Source: Microbacterium arabinogalactanolyticum (GTDB taxonomy: Bacteria > Actinomycetota > Actinomycetes > Actinomycetales > Microbacteriaceae). Taken from it: 64,000 nt of DNA. The stretch spans positions 1,139,611 through 1,203,610 of the forward strand of contig NZ_BRZC01000007.1 of NCBI RefSeq assembly GCF_030268005.1. The letters run 5' to 3'. Each line of letters begins with the position of its first letter. Within the stretch, counting starts at the first letter, position 1. Of this stretch, positions 40,704 to 49,905 are shown one piece after another. The position numbers and the translations under genes are program-made. The notes below the pieces were generated by a model. It saw only the letters and a program-made list of their open reading frames with translations. It ran no database searches and had not been told where the DNA came from.

Positions 40704-41629
40704 AGCTGCTCCAGCCTTCGCCGGTTGAGCGCGGTGTTCAGCACGAGGGTGAACACCGCGATGATCAGGAACAGCACCACGCCCATCGCCGAGGCGTAGC
40801 CGGCGCGCTGACTGCCGAAGTACATCTTGGCGATCAGCGTCGACACGGAGTTCGTGGAGTACCCGGGCCCGCCGGCCGTGAGCACCTGGATCACGTCGAA
40901 CAGCTTCATGCCGCCGATCAGATTGAGCACGATGCTCGTCGCGAACGCCGGCTGCAGCATCGGGAGCGTGATGCTGCGGAACGACTGCGCGGCATTGGCG
41001 CCGTCGAGTCGCGCGGCCTCGTAGTACATGGTGGGGATCGACTGCAGGCCCGCGAGGTAGATCACCATCGAGATGCCGACGAACTGCAGCGAGTTCACCA
41101 CCACGATCAGCGCGATCGCCGTGCCGGAATCGCTGAGCCACGCGGTGCGCTCACCGCCGAGCGCGATGACCAGGTCGTTGAGCCCGCCGCCGTTGTAGGC
41201 GAGGAACAGGTAGTACATCGTGCCCATCACGATCGGCGAGACGAGCACCGGCAGGTAGATGATCGCCCGGGCGACGCCGCGCCCTCGCACGTGGCGGTCC
41301 AGTGCGAGCGCGAGCCCCAGTCCGATCACCTGCTGCAGAACGGTCGACCCGATGCCGTACAGAAAGGTGTTCCCGAGCGCGGTGCGGAAGTTCGGATCCT
41401 CGAACAGCCGCAGATAGTTCGCGGGGCCGACGAAGGACCGGTCGGGCGAGTAGCCGTCCCAGTTCGTCAGTGACAGCAGCACGCCGTTCAGCAGGGGCCA
41501 CAGCATGAACACGCCGAGCACGGCGAGCGCAGGCAGGTACAGCAGGTTGAGGCCGCGGCTCGCGAAACGGGGGACCGACCCCTCGGTCCCCCGTCTCGGC
41601 CTGTGCACCGTCCTGACGGTGGTCGTCAT
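40700..41629 (-). CDS. Carbohydrate ABC transporter permease, first subunit (MalF type)
   Basis: A 309-residue membrane protein with six segments. The N-terminal LNLLYLPALAVLGVFMLWPL and the EAA loop YEAARLDGANAAQSFRSITL followed by PMLQP are typical of CUT1 permeases. Start and stop overlap its two neighbours, so it is translationally coupled to the binding protein and the second permease. Confidence 0.93.
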   Translation of the reverse strand: MTTTVRTVHRPRRGTEGSVPRFASRGLNLLYLPALAVLGVFMLWPLLNGVLLSLTNWDGYSPDRSFVGPANYLRLFEDPNFRTALGNTFLYGIGSTVLQQVIGLGLALALDRHVRGRGVARAIIYLPVLVSPIVMGTMYYLFLAYNGGGLNDLVIALGGERTAWLSDSGTAIALIVVVNSLQFVGISMVIYLAGLQSIPTMYYEAARLDGANAAQSFRSITLPMLQPAFATSIVLNLIGGMKLFDVIQVLTAGGPGYSTNSVSTLIAKMYFGSQRAGYASAMGVVLFLIIAVFTLVLNTALNRRRLEQL

Positions 41630-42888
41630 CCGCGCAGCGAGTCGTAGCTCGACTTCATCTGCTTCACGGCATCCGCCGGAGTCATCTGCCCGGTGAGCAC
41701 GCCGTCGGTGGTGGTGACCATGGTGTCCCAGATGCCGTTGGGCAGGTAGACGCGGTCGAAGTACGGCTTGAGCGGCAGCGTGCCCGGCTTGACGAACTGG
41801 TCGTAGCTGGCGGTGAGGACGCCCAGGTCGCTCTTCGCGTTCGTCAGGCCCGGGATGCCGCCGATCGAGCTGGCGAGCTCGGAGAGGTTGTCGGGCTGGG
41901 CGAGGTAGGCGAGGTAGTCCAGCGCCTGCTTCTTGTTCGGAGACGTCCTGGAGACGCCGTACGCACGGCCCTCGCCGCCGACCAGGAACGGCTTGCCGTC
42001 CTCGGAGGGGATCGGCATGTAGCCGAGGTCGGCCTTCGGGTCGAAGCCCAGGGCGGTGGCGACCAGGTAGTTCTGCACGAACACGAAGCCGGTCTTGCCC
42101 TCGGCGAGCGCACGCCCGAGGTCGTCGGTGGTGGCCGAGGAGTAGTCCGGGTTGATCCAGCCGTCCTTCTGCCAGGTGGAGAGGTGCTCGAGGATGCGGG
42201 TGTATCCGGCCTCATCGAAGGTGCCGTCCTTGAACCCGTCCAGCGCCTTCTCGCTGAAGTCACCCGAGCCGATGAAGTCGGTGATGTTGCCCGCGAACCA
42301 GCTGTCCTTGCCGGATGACGAGACGGGGGTCACCCCGGCATCCTTCAGCGTCTTCAGTGCCGTCTCGAAGGCGGTCCAGTCCGTGAGCGTCGTCGGGTCG
42401 ATGCCGGCGTCCTTCAGCACGGTGCGGTTGTAGACGATGCCGGCGACGTCGGTGTCGATCGGCAGCGCGAAGAACTGTCCGTCGGAGTTCTGCATCGCCG
42501 GGGCCAGGGCCTTGTTGAAGTCCTTCGCCCAGGACTGGTCGTCCAGCGGCTCGAGGAACTTGCTGTACCGCAGCAGGGACCACCCGTGCGTGGCCCAGAT
42601 GTCCGGGACGTCGTTCGACGAGAGCCGCACCTTGATGTCGTCCTCGTAGGTGTCGGTGGACGGGACCAGCTCGATCCTGACCCCCGGGTTGTCCTTCTCG
42701 TAGGCGTCGGTGATCTTCTTCAGCACCTTCAGCGAGGGGTCGGTCGCGCCGAAGTTGGTCTGCATCTCGATCTTGACGTCACCTCCGGTGCCACCGGAGT
42801 CGCCCGAGCATCCGCTCAGGGCGAGAGCCGCGGTCGTGGCGACCGCCGCGCCCGCCAGGAGCCGCTTCGAATTCAGGGATGTCTTCAT
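41626..42888 (-). CDS. Sugar-binding lipoprotein of an ABC importer
   Basis: A 420-residue extracellular solute-binding protein of family 1. The lipobox is LALSGCSGDSG. Typical segments are VKIEMQTNFGATDPSLKVLK, the hinge region LSSNDVPDIWATHGWSLLRY, and PFLVGGEGRAYGVSRTSPNK. First gene of the importer operon, divergent from the Gfo/Idh/MocA gene. The substrate is probably an oligosaccharide or polyol; the sequence does not specify it. Confidence 0.92.
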   Translation of the reverse strand: MKTSLNSKRLLAGAAVATTAALALSGCSGDSGGTGGDVKIEMQTNFGATDPSLKVLKKITDAYEKDNPGVRIELVPSTDTYEDDIKVRLSSNDVPDIWATHGWSLLRYSKFLEPLDDQSWAKDFNKALAPAMQNSDGQFFALPIDTDVAGIVYNRTVLKDAGIDPTTLTDWTAFETALKTLKDAGVTPVSSSGKDSWFAGNITDFIGSGDFSEKALDGFKDGTFDEAGYTRILEHLSTWQKDGWINPDYSSATTDDLGRALAEGKTGFVFVQNYLVATALGFDPKADLGYMPIPSEDGKPFLVGGEGRAYGVSRTSPNKKQALDYLAYLAQPDNLSELASSIGGIPGLTNAKSDLGVLTASYDQFVKPGTLPLKPYFDRVYLPNGIWDTMVTTTDGVLTGQMTPADAVKQMKSSYDSLRG

Positions 42889-42999
42889 GTCTGGTCCTCA
42901 CTGTCCTCGGCGTCGCTGTCGATGGCGGAAAAAACTGATGCGCATTCGTCCTGTTCGTGATACGTTACCCGCGTAGATCACTGGGGTACAGGGGGTCTC

Positions 43000-43025
43000 G
43001 GAATCGTTCTGAGGGGCACGATTCC
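43000..43025. promoter_or_regulatory. Inverted repeat between divergent importer and Gfo/Idh operons
   Basis: GGAATCG (43000-43006) and CGATTCC (43019-43025) are perfect inverted repeats with a 12-base spacer, in the 190-base divergent region 42889-43078. It is a candidate site for the LacI-type regulator encoded at 44277. No other clear structure was seen in this gap. Confidence 0.45.
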
Positions 43026-43078
43026 GGGGCCTCCTTTCATGTTGACACCCGTAGACCCGCGATGGAAGACTCGGGCGC

Positions 43079-44287
43079 ATGGCGTTCACCTTGGGGATCG
43101 TCGGCGCGGGCCAGTTCGCCGGCCAGTTCGCGACGCTCTTCCACCATCATCCCGGCGTGTCCGCGGTGCACATCACCGATGTGATCCCCGCGCGGGCCGA
43201 TGAGCTCGTGCGCGCCGCAGGCCTGGCCGGCACCTTCGCCTCGTTCGAGGAGATGATCGCCTCGCCCGCGATCGACGCCGTCGCCATCTTCACGCAGCGC
43301 TGGACGCACGGGCCGCTCGTCGTCAGAGCGCTGCGCGCGGGCAAGCACGTCTACTCCGCGGTGCCGATGGCGATCTCGGTCGACGAGATCGGCGCCATCA
43401 TCGAGGCGGTCCGCGAGACCGGGCTGACCTACATGATGGGCGAGACCAGCTACTACAACCCGTCCACCGTGTTCGCCCGCCAGAAGCTCGCCGAGGGCGC
43501 CTTCGGCCGGCTCTTCTACGGCGAGGGCGACTACGTGCACGACATGGACCTCGGCTTCTACGAGGCGTACCAGTACTCGGGCGGCGAGAACTGGAAGGCC
43601 ACCGCCAGCTACCCGCCGCTGCTCTACCCGACCCACTCGATCGGCGGGGTGCTCGGCGCCTGGCCCACCCACGCCACGGCGGTCTCGGCCATCGGCGTCG
43701 TGGATCAGCGCGGCGACGGGGTGTTCGACCGCGCGGTGAGCCAGTTCGACAACGACTTCTCCAACGCGACCGCGCTGTTCGAGCTCGCCGCGGGCGGATC
43801 GATGCGCGTCAACGAGTTCCGCCGCGTCGGCTACCCCTCGCACCTGCGCGAGTCGCGGTTCCGCTGGTTCGGCACCGAGGGCTCGTTCGAGCAGCTGGCG
43901 CTCACCACGGTGTGGCAGGACAAGACCGGCGTGGAGGACATCTCGCACCTCATCGACACGCACGCGTCGGTGGCGCACGACGATCCGTCGCTCGCGCACG
44001 TGGCCCCCGCGCTGCGCGACGCGTTCGTGTCCGGCTACGCCGCGATCCACGAGGCCGAGCGCGCCCGCATCCCCGCGGAGCTCATCCCCTTGCACAACGG
44101 TCACGAGGGCAGTCACCATTTCCTCGTGGATGATTTCGTGCGGGCCGTGAACGAGAACACGCTGCCGCCGGTGAACGCCTGGCAGGCGGCCCGGTTCACC
44201 CTTCCCGGCGTGATCGCGCACGAGTCCGCCCGTCGCGGCGGGGAGCGCCTCACGATCCCCGACATGGGAGACGCGGATGCCCGCTGA
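43079..44287 (+). CDS. Gfo/Idh/MocA-family oxidoreductase, atypical catalytic motif
   Basis: A 402-residue protein with the N-terminal nucleotide-binding strand FTLGIVGAGQFAGQFATLF and a C-terminal alpha/beta domain. The usual EKP motif, whose lysine acts in catalysis, is replaced by AVP within GKHVYSAVPMAISVDE. A related subgroup sharing this variation is known among sugar-associated Gfo/Idh proteins, but its chemistry is unclear. Overlaps the LacI gene by 11 bases and is divergent from the sugar importer, so it probably acts on the imported sugar. Confidence 0.85.
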   Translation: MAFTLGIVGAGQFAGQFATLFHHHPGVSAVHITDVIPARADELVRAAGLAGTFASFEEMIASPAIDAVAIFTQRWTHGPLVVRALRAGKHVYSAVPMAISVDEIGAIIEAVRETGLTYMMGETSYYNPSTVFARQKLAEGAFGRLFYGEGDYVHDMDLGFYEAYQYSGGENWKATASYPPLLYPTHSIGGVLGAWPTHATAVSAIGVVDQRGDGVFDRAVSQFDNDFSNATALFELAAGGSMRVNEFRRVGYPSHLRESRFRWFGTEGSFEQLALTTVWQDKTGVEDISHLIDTHASVAHDDPSLAHVAPALRDAFVSGYAAIHEAERARIPAELIPLHNGHEGSHHFLVDDFVRAVNENTLPPVNAWQAARFTLPGVIAHESARRGGERLTIPDMGDADAR

Positions 44288-45281
44288 GCGCCGCTCGCGC
44301 TCGGTGACCCGCGCCGACGTGGCCCGCTACGCCGGCGTGAGCACGGCGGTAGTCAGCTACGTGCTCAACGACGGACCGAAGGCTGTCGCCCCGCTCACGA
44401 AGGAGCGGGTGCTCGACGCCGTGCGGGTGCTGGGCTACCGCCCGAACGCCGCCGCCCGCGCGCTGTCGATGGGCTCGGCCGACATGTTCGGCCTGCTCGT
44501 GCATGACAACCGAAGCCCGTTCTTCGCCGAGCTCTGCCATGCGCTCGACCAGGCGACGGCGGATGCCGGCCGGTCGCTGCTGATCGTGAACTCCGACCGC
44601 ACGCAGACCTCCACGTCCGAGCAGATCCGCGACCTGCTGTCACGCCAGATCGGCGGGCTGATCATCGCCGATGTGCTCACCGCGGGCGAGCAGTCGCTGG
44701 TGGAGTCGCTCGGCATCCCCGCCGTCGTGATCGGGCAGTTCGGCGAGACCGACGGTCTGCACAGCGTCGGAGTGGACTTCTCAGTGGGTGCCCGCGAGGC
44801 GACCGAGCACCTGATCGGACACGGCTACCGCGAGATCGCGTTCGCCGGCAGCGCGGCCCGGTACGACGCGCGCGAGCGCGGCTGGCGCGAGGCGCTCACC
44901 TCCGCGCACCTGCCACTGGGCCCGCTGGTGCACACCCCGTTCACCTATCAGGGCGGGTACGACGCGGCCGTGGAGCTGCTCGACGGGGCGTCACGGCCCC
45001 GGGCGGTGCTGGCGGCATCCGATCAGATCGCGATCGGCATGCTCGCCGCCTTCGGCGAGCGCGGCGTCCGCGTGCCCGACGACATCGCGATCGTGTCCTT
45101 CGACGGCACCGTCGTCGCCGACTTCGTGTGGCCGCGGCTCACCACGGCGGTGCAGCCGCTGGAGCAGATGGCGGATGCCGCGGTGCGGCTGCTCCTGGAG
45201 CCGGATGCCGTGCGCGATCACCGCGCATTCCGTACGCGGCTGCGCATCCGCGAGTCCTGCGGCTGCACGGCATCCGCCTGA
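44277..45281 (+). CDS. LacI-family transcriptional regulator
   Basis: A 334-residue regulator. The helix-turn-helix and hinge are at the N-terminus (SVTRADVARYAGVSTAVVSY, then VLNDGPKAVAPLTKERVLDA and NAAARALS), followed by a periplasmic-binding-protein fold (FGLLVHDNRSPFFAELCHAL). Translation is coupled to the Gfo/Idh gene by overlap. It is the likely regulator of the divergent importer and Gfo/Idh genes. Confidence 0.94.
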   Translation: MPAERRSRSVTRADVARYAGVSTAVVSYVLNDGPKAVAPLTKERVLDAVRVLGYRPNAAARALSMGSADMFGLLVHDNRSPFFAELCHALDQATADAGRSLLIVNSDRTQTSTSEQIRDLLSRQIGGLIIADVLTAGEQSLVESLGIPAVVIGQFGETDGLHSVGVDFSVGAREATEHLIGHGYREIAFAGSAARYDARERGWREALTSAHLPLGPLVHTPFTYQGGYDAAVELLDGASRPRAVLAASDQIAIGMLAAFGERGVRVPDDIAIVSFDGTVVADFVWPRLTTAVQPLEQMADAAVRLLLEPDAVRDHRAFRTRLRIRESCGCTASA

Positions 45282-45320
45282 CCGGCCCTCCCGCGCCAGC
45301 GCCCCGCGCCCGAACTCCAC

Positions 45321-46025
45321 TCAGGCGACGGGATCGCCGAGCTCGTCCAGCAGAGCGGCGGCCTCTGCCGCGCCGCGTCCCCACCGGAACGGCGACACGG
45401 TCGGGTCGCCCGAGATCCAGAACCGCCACGGGAACGCGCTCGTGCCCGCGACGCCGGCCACACCGACGCGCGGGCCGGCGGCCACATCCGTCAACGGCTC
45501 GTCGGGGAGCAGCAGTCGGGCGACGGCCCCGTTCAGCTCGGCACCGGACACGAAGTCGATGCCGTCGTGCAGCGCATGCCGCAGGCCGACGGCCTGGCCC
45601 AGCCGCCCCGGACCGCGGGCGAGATCGCGCAGCGCCGTCCGTCCGAGCGGTGTCGCGACGCCGCGGCGCGCAGCCGCGGCATCCATCCCTCCGACCACCT
45701 CCCCGGCGCGCAGCAGCACACCGCCCGCCTCGCCCTCCGGGCCGCACACGACGTTGACGCAGGAGTGGATGCCATGGCTGAGGTACACGTAGAGGTGGCC
45801 TGGCTCGCCCCACATCGTGGCATTGCGCGCGGTCGGTCCCATCCGCGCATGCGAGCCGGGATCGGGCACGGCGCCGGTGCCCTTGCCGTGGTACGCCTCG
45901 ACCTCGGTGATCCGCAGGCGGGTCTCGACGCCGTCGACGACGGTGACCAGCTGCGCGCCGAGCAGCCGCGGGGCCACGTCCACCGGCAGGTCGGCCAGCT
46001 CCGCGCGATCGGCGAGATGCGTCAT
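45321..46025 (-). CDS. 3-methyladenine DNA glycosylase (AAG/MPG type)
   Basis: A 234-residue base-excision repair enzyme. The signature RITEVEAYHGKGTGAVPDPG is followed by RNATMWGEPGHLYVYLSHGI and the conserved NVVCGPEGEAGGVLLRA, all typical of the AAG family, with the catalytic glutamate in ITEVEAY. It removes alkylated purines from DNA. The ATG at 46025 is used because the longer upstream frame is not homologous. Confidence 0.93.
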   Translation of the reverse strand: MTHLADRAELADLPVDVAPRLLGAQLVTVVDGVETRLRITEVEAYHGKGTGAVPDPGSHARMGPTARNATMWGEPGHLYVYLSHGIHSCVNVVCGPEGEAGGVLLRAGEVVGGMDAAAARRGVATPLGRTALRDLARGPGRLGQAVGLRHALHDGIDFVSGAELNGAVARLLLPDEPLTDVAAGPRVGVAGVAGTSAFPWRFWISGDPTVSPFRWGRGAAEAAALLDELGDPVA

Positions 46026-46057
46026 GCCTCCTCCTCGGCGGTCGGCGCTGCGGACGC

Positions 46058-48088
46058 TCACGGGTGAGGCGCCTGCGCGCACCAGGAGATGTCGAAGCCG
46101 TTCAGCGTGGGCAGCTCCCGCTTGCCGTCGAGGTCGATCAGCTGCGTGTGCAGCGTGCCGGGCAGCGGCAGCAGCAGCTCGTCGTAGGGGTTGCTCGGCA
46201 AGTCGGGCGCGACCACCACGGCCGCGTACTGCCCGCTGGGCGACACGCACGTCTGCACGATGGCATCCGAGCCGCTGACCTCGGCGACGATCTTCGCGGT
46301 GCCCTTGTCGTCGACCCGCACGACGGCCTGGCCGGTGGGCATGCCGCCCTCGTCGCGCTGGGTGACGTGACGCACGGTGCCGCCGGGGAACGGCACGATC
46401 GCGTCGGCGTCGCCGTAGTCCGGAGTCGAGGCCGGCAGCGGCGTCTCCGACCCGTCGGTCAGGTCGACCTGCATGATGCTCCCGTCGGCCCGCTCGACGA
46501 TGGCGGTGTAGGTGCCGCGGCTCACGCCGAGGATGCTGGCGGCGACGCCCATCGACTTCACCGCGCCGTCGGAGCGGACGTCCTGCAGACCCAGGGCGCC
46601 GTCGAAGTCGACGAACAGCAGCGACGAGGTGTCCGGCACGAACTGCCACTCTGCGACGCTGGCCTCCTTGCCGCCCACCTCCACGATGCGGGGCTTCCCC
46701 TTGCCGTTCAGCGACTGCGTGACCAGCACGCTCGCCCGTCCGGAGGTCTCCGTCAGGTCGCGGTCGGAGTAGCTGTAGCCGACGTAGCCACCGCGGTCGG
46801 AGAGCTGCACCGAGGACACGAAGCCGACGCCCGGGAGCTTCAGCTCGCGCTGATGGGAGCCGTCCAGATCCATGACCATCAGGCGCGAGCCGCCCTTCTC
46901 CTCGACGGCCACGACCAGGCTGTTCCCGCTGACGCGGTAGTCGTCGATGCGCGGGTGCTCGAACACCGGCTTCGCCCGCTCACCGGTGAGGTCGGTACTG
47001 AAGATCTTGTCGTCCTTGCCGCCGGGCGCTCGCTGCAGCAGCAGGATGCGGGATGCCGGAGTGCGGAACGTCGTCGCCAGGTCGGATGCCGGTCCGCCTC
47101 CGGCACCGACGACGCCGGACACCTTCACGGAGTACGTGGTGTCGTCGTTCAGCGCCGTGGTGAAGCGGATGCCGATGCTGCGCCCCGCCGCGTCGACGGT
47201 GAACGGGACAGCGGGCGTGACGCTGACCTGCTTCGCATCGAGCGAGTCGACCCGCTGGTTCAGCGTGAGAGTGAGGCGGCTGCCCGACGTCTGGATCGCC
47301 TGCGCCGCGTTCACGGACGTCGACGAGATCCGCGGACCCTGGGTGAGGCTGACGACGCCGAGCGCCGCCACCACCAGGGCGAGCACGCCGAGCACCGAGA
47401 ACAGCGCGAGGGCGAAGCGGCGGCTGCGAGGCTGGGTTGCGGCCCGAGTCGACTCGGACTCGGGCGCGAGCGCCGTGTGCGTCGAGCGGCGCCCGCGGAC
47501 GGGGCCCGGCACACCAGGCTCCCGGGGCTCGGGCTCGGGGACGGCGAGGCCGGTGGTGATGGGCGACGTCGGAGCGGGGATCGCGGGAAGCGGATGCCGG
47601 TCGGCGGGCGCGTCCTCGGACGCGTTCTCGGCGGCAACGGGATCAGCGGGCCCCAGATCGGGGGCCCACACGCCAGATTCCGGACGAATCCCACGAATCG
47701 GTCCGACATCCGGCGTGTCGGCCTCCGGAGTGTGACCGGGCAGGTCGGGTGCGTCGGTGGTCGCGGGCGCCGGATGCGGCTGTTCCGGATGCTGCGAGGC
47801 GGGAGCCGGCCACGCGGGGCGTGGGACGATCCCTGGAGCGGGTACGGGATGCCGGATGGTGGGCGGCGCAGCCGGAGATGCGGCGGTCGCCTCTTCAGTC
47901 GTCTCGGCATGCCGGGACTCCTCTGCGCGGGCTGCCGTGCCATCCGGATCGCCCTCGGAGCGCTCGGCAGCGGAGGGCTCGGCCGCGCCGGCGGCCTCCG
48001 CGTCCTGAGCAGCTTCAGCGGCCTCTGCCGCGGCACGCAGCGCACGCAGCTGGGCCCGGGTGAGCGGAGCCTCGCCGTCAGTACTCAT
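46058..48088 (-). CDS. Membrane-anchored protein with Ig-like and beta-propeller regions
   Basis: A 676-residue protein. Residues 1-215 are disordered and rich in Ala, Pro and Glu (cytoplasmic). A single membrane segment (FALALFSVLGVLALVVAALG) follows near residue 230. Outside the membrane a SbsA-like Ig domain (RISSTSVNAAQAIQTSGSRL and LTLTLNQRVDSLDAKQ) precedes about 350 residues of WD/TolB-like beta-propeller strands (KIFSTDLTGERAKPVFEHPR, LMVMDLDGSHQRELKLPGVG). The start overlaps the TIGR03943-like gene by 11 bases, so it ends the zur operon. Function unknown. Confidence 0.75.
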   Translation of the reverse strand: MSTDGEAPLTRAQLRALRAAAEAAEAAQDAEAAGAAEPSAAERSEGDPDGTAARAEESRHAETTEEATAASPAAPPTIRHPVPAPGIVPRPAWPAPASQHPEQPHPAPATTDAPDLPGHTPEADTPDVGPIRGIRPESGVWAPDLGPADPVAAENASEDAPADRHPLPAIPAPTSPITTGLAVPEPEPREPGVPGPVRGRRSTHTALAPESESTRAATQPRSRRFALALFSVLGVLALVVAALGVVSLTQGPRISSTSVNAAQAIQTSGSRLTLTLNQRVDSLDAKQVSVTPAVPFTVDAAGRSIGIRFTTALNDDTTYSVKVSGVVGAGGGPASDLATTFRTPASRILLLQRAPGGKDDKIFSTDLTGERAKPVFEHPRIDDYRVSGNSLVVAVEEKGGSRLMVMDLDGSHQRELKLPGVGFVSSVQLSDRGGYVGYSYSDRDLTETSGRASVLVTQSLNGKGKPRIVEVGGKEASVAEWQFVPDTSSLLFVDFDGALGLQDVRSDGAVKSMGVAASILGVSRGTYTAIVERADGSIMQVDLTDGSETPLPASTPDYGDADAIVPFPGGTVRHVTQRDEGGMPTGQAVVRVDDKGTAKIVAEVSGSDAIVQTCVSPSGQYAAVVVAPDLPSNPYDELLLPLPGTLHTQLIDLDGKRELPTLNGFDISWCAQAPHP

Positions 48089-48857
48089 AGGGGTCCTTCG
48101 GCTCGGCGACCTTCTTCACCGACGTCGGCTCGATGCGCAGGGTGCCGTCTGCCTCCGCGCGCACGGTGCCCGTGACCTCGATCCACTGGCCGGTCGAGTA
48201 CTTGCCGGCCACACCGCCGACAGGGACGGTGGCGGGCTGCGCGTCGATCACGCAGTGCGTGATGATCATGCGGGTGAGACCGGCCTCTCCGCCCTTGCCA
48301 GGCGTGACGAAGCCGGTCAGGGTCACGGAGGCGCCGTCGTACTCCTCGGGGCGGGTCGAGGTGGCGAACGCGCTCGCCCAATCGCCGACGCCGAACGTCG
48401 TGGTGTCCGCGACGCCGAGCGTCACGTCATCCGCGCCCGCGAAGAGCACCGGGGTCTCCCCCGCCCGCGACACCGCCAGCTGGGCGGAGAGGGATGCCGG
48501 TGGCAGCAGCAGCGCGGCGAGCACGACAGCCGACGACACGATGCCGCCGGCCACGACGCCCGCCGTCTGCAGCACCCGGCGGCGATGCGCCGCAGCATCC
48601 GGACCCGAGGCTCCGTGAGTGTGGTCGTGGTCGCCCTCCACGCCGAGCGGCAGGGTGCACGACCAGATCGCAGCGGCGAGCATCACAACCGCCGCCAGGC
48701 ACGCGAACCACACCGTGTCGGGGCTGATGTACATCGTCAGCCGGCCGGCGACGGCGAGCCCGAGCGTCACGACCGCGACCACGGTCGCAAGGCCCAGCCC
48801 GAGCCAGCGAGAGGCCAGGGCGTGCAGGCGACGGGGCTCGGCCACGTGATCAGCCAA
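48078..48857 (-). CDS. TIGR03943-family membrane protein
   Basis: A 259-residue protein with N-terminal membrane segments (GLGLATVVAVVTLGLAVAGR, TVWFACLAAVVMLAAAIWSC, and one near residue 105) and an extracellular beta-domain ending RIEPTSVKKVAEPKDPYEY. This is the layout of the TIGR03943 family, which is almost always paired with a COG0701 permease, as here. The likely start is a TTG at 48857 overlapping the permease gene; a GTG at 48845 is an alternative. The partnership suggests a two-component transporter for an unknown substrate. Confidence 0.82.
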   Translation of the reverse strand: MADHVAEPRRLHALASRWLGLGLATVVAVVTLGLAVAGRLTMYISPDTVWFACLAAVVMLAAAIWSCTLPLGVEGDHDHTHGASGPDAAAHRRRVLQTAGVVAGGIVSSAVVLAALLLPPASLSAQLAVSRAGETPVLFAGADDVTLGVADTTTFGVGDWASAFATSTRPEEYDGASVTLTGFVTPGKGGEAGLTRMIITHCVIDAQPATVPVGGVAGKYSTGQWIEVTGTVRAEADGTLRIEPTSVKKVAEPKDPYEY

Positions 48858-49905
48858 AGACGTTCACCCCGATCCCGATGGCGCAGGCGCTGAGGACGAC
48901 CAGGCCCACGAGGCCGGCCAGCACGCGCGCGACGAACGTCGTGCGCAGCAGGGCGAGCATCTTCACGTCGACCAGCGGTCCGACCAGCAGGAAGGCGATG
49001 ATCGCGCCCGACGAGAACGTCGACGCGAACGACAGCGCGAAGAACGCGTCCACGTTCGAGCAGATCGCCACGGTCATCGCCAGCGCCACCATCGCCAGGA
49101 TCGACAGCACGGGGTTCGACCCGATCGCCAGCAGCACGTCGCGGGGGACGAGCACCTGCACGGCCCCGGCCAGCGCCGAGCCGATCACGAGAGCCGGCAT
49201 GACGGCGCGCAGCTCGACCAGGAACTGGATCAGGCTGCGCCGCGTCGGCGAACCGGGCTCATGCACAACCTGCTCGCAGGTCTCCACGAACCGCTCCGTG
49301 AGCAGCGACTGCGGGTCGGGGTGGCGGCTGTAGATCCAGCCGATCAGGTTCGCGATCAGGTAGCCGCCCACGAGGCGCGCGATCAGGATGCCGCCGTCCC
49401 AGCCGAACGCCGCATGCGTGGTGAGGATCACGATCGGGTTCACGATGGGAGCCGCCACGAGGAAGGTCAGCGCCTCGGCCGGTGCCAGCCCGCGCATCAT
49501 CAGTCCACGGGCGAAAGGCACGTTGCCGCACTCGCACACGGGGATGAACATGCCCAGCAGCGACAGCACCGCGCGACGCACCCAGGCGTTCTGGGGCAGC
49601 CAGCGCTGCACGGCATCCGCGGGCAGCCACACCTGCACCACGATCGACAGCACCACGCCGAGGATCACCCACGGCAGCGCCTCGATCAGCACGCTGAGCG
49701 TGAGGGTGAGCCCGTCCTGAGCGCGGTCAGGCAGCGCCTTCGTGAACAGATTCGGCACGAAGACGTCGATGAGCACGAGCACCGCGAGGATGCCGACCCC
49801 GATCCCGATCGCCCGTCCCGTGGGGACGCGTCGGGGCGGATGCCGATGGGCGTGCACCGCACCGGAGGATGCCGTCTCCGGCATCCGGGACGGGGCTGAG
49901 GTCAC
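48850..49905 (-). CDS. COG0701-family permease (PF03773)
   Basis: A 351-residue membrane protein with eight hydrophobic segments and the family motif FIPVCECGNVPFARGLMMRG, including a CEC pair, plus AAPIVNPIVILTTHAAFGWD and VAICSNVDAFFALSFA. I choose the GTG at 49905 because it overlaps the zur stop codon (GTGA) and has a GGAG eight bases upstream; an ATG seven codons later is possible. Related proteins are linked to arsenic or other metal export. Placement after zur argues for a zinc-related role. Confidence 0.85.
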   Translation of the reverse strand: MTSAPSRMPETASSGAVHAHRHPPRRVPTGRAIGIGVGILAVLVLIDVFVPNLFTKALPDRAQDGLTLTLSVLIEALPWVILGVVLSIVVQVWLPADAVQRWLPQNAWVRRAVLSLLGMFIPVCECGNVPFARGLMMRGLAPAEALTFLVAAPIVNPIVILTTHAAFGWDGGILIARLVGGYLIANLIGWIYSRHPDPQSLLTERFVETCEQVVHEPGSPTRRSLIQFLVELRAVMPALVIGSALAGAVQVLVPRDVLLAIGSNPVLSILAMVALAMTVAICSNVDAFFALSFASTFSSGAIIAFLLVGPLVDVKMLALLRTTFVARVLAGLVGLVVLSACAIGIGVNVFG

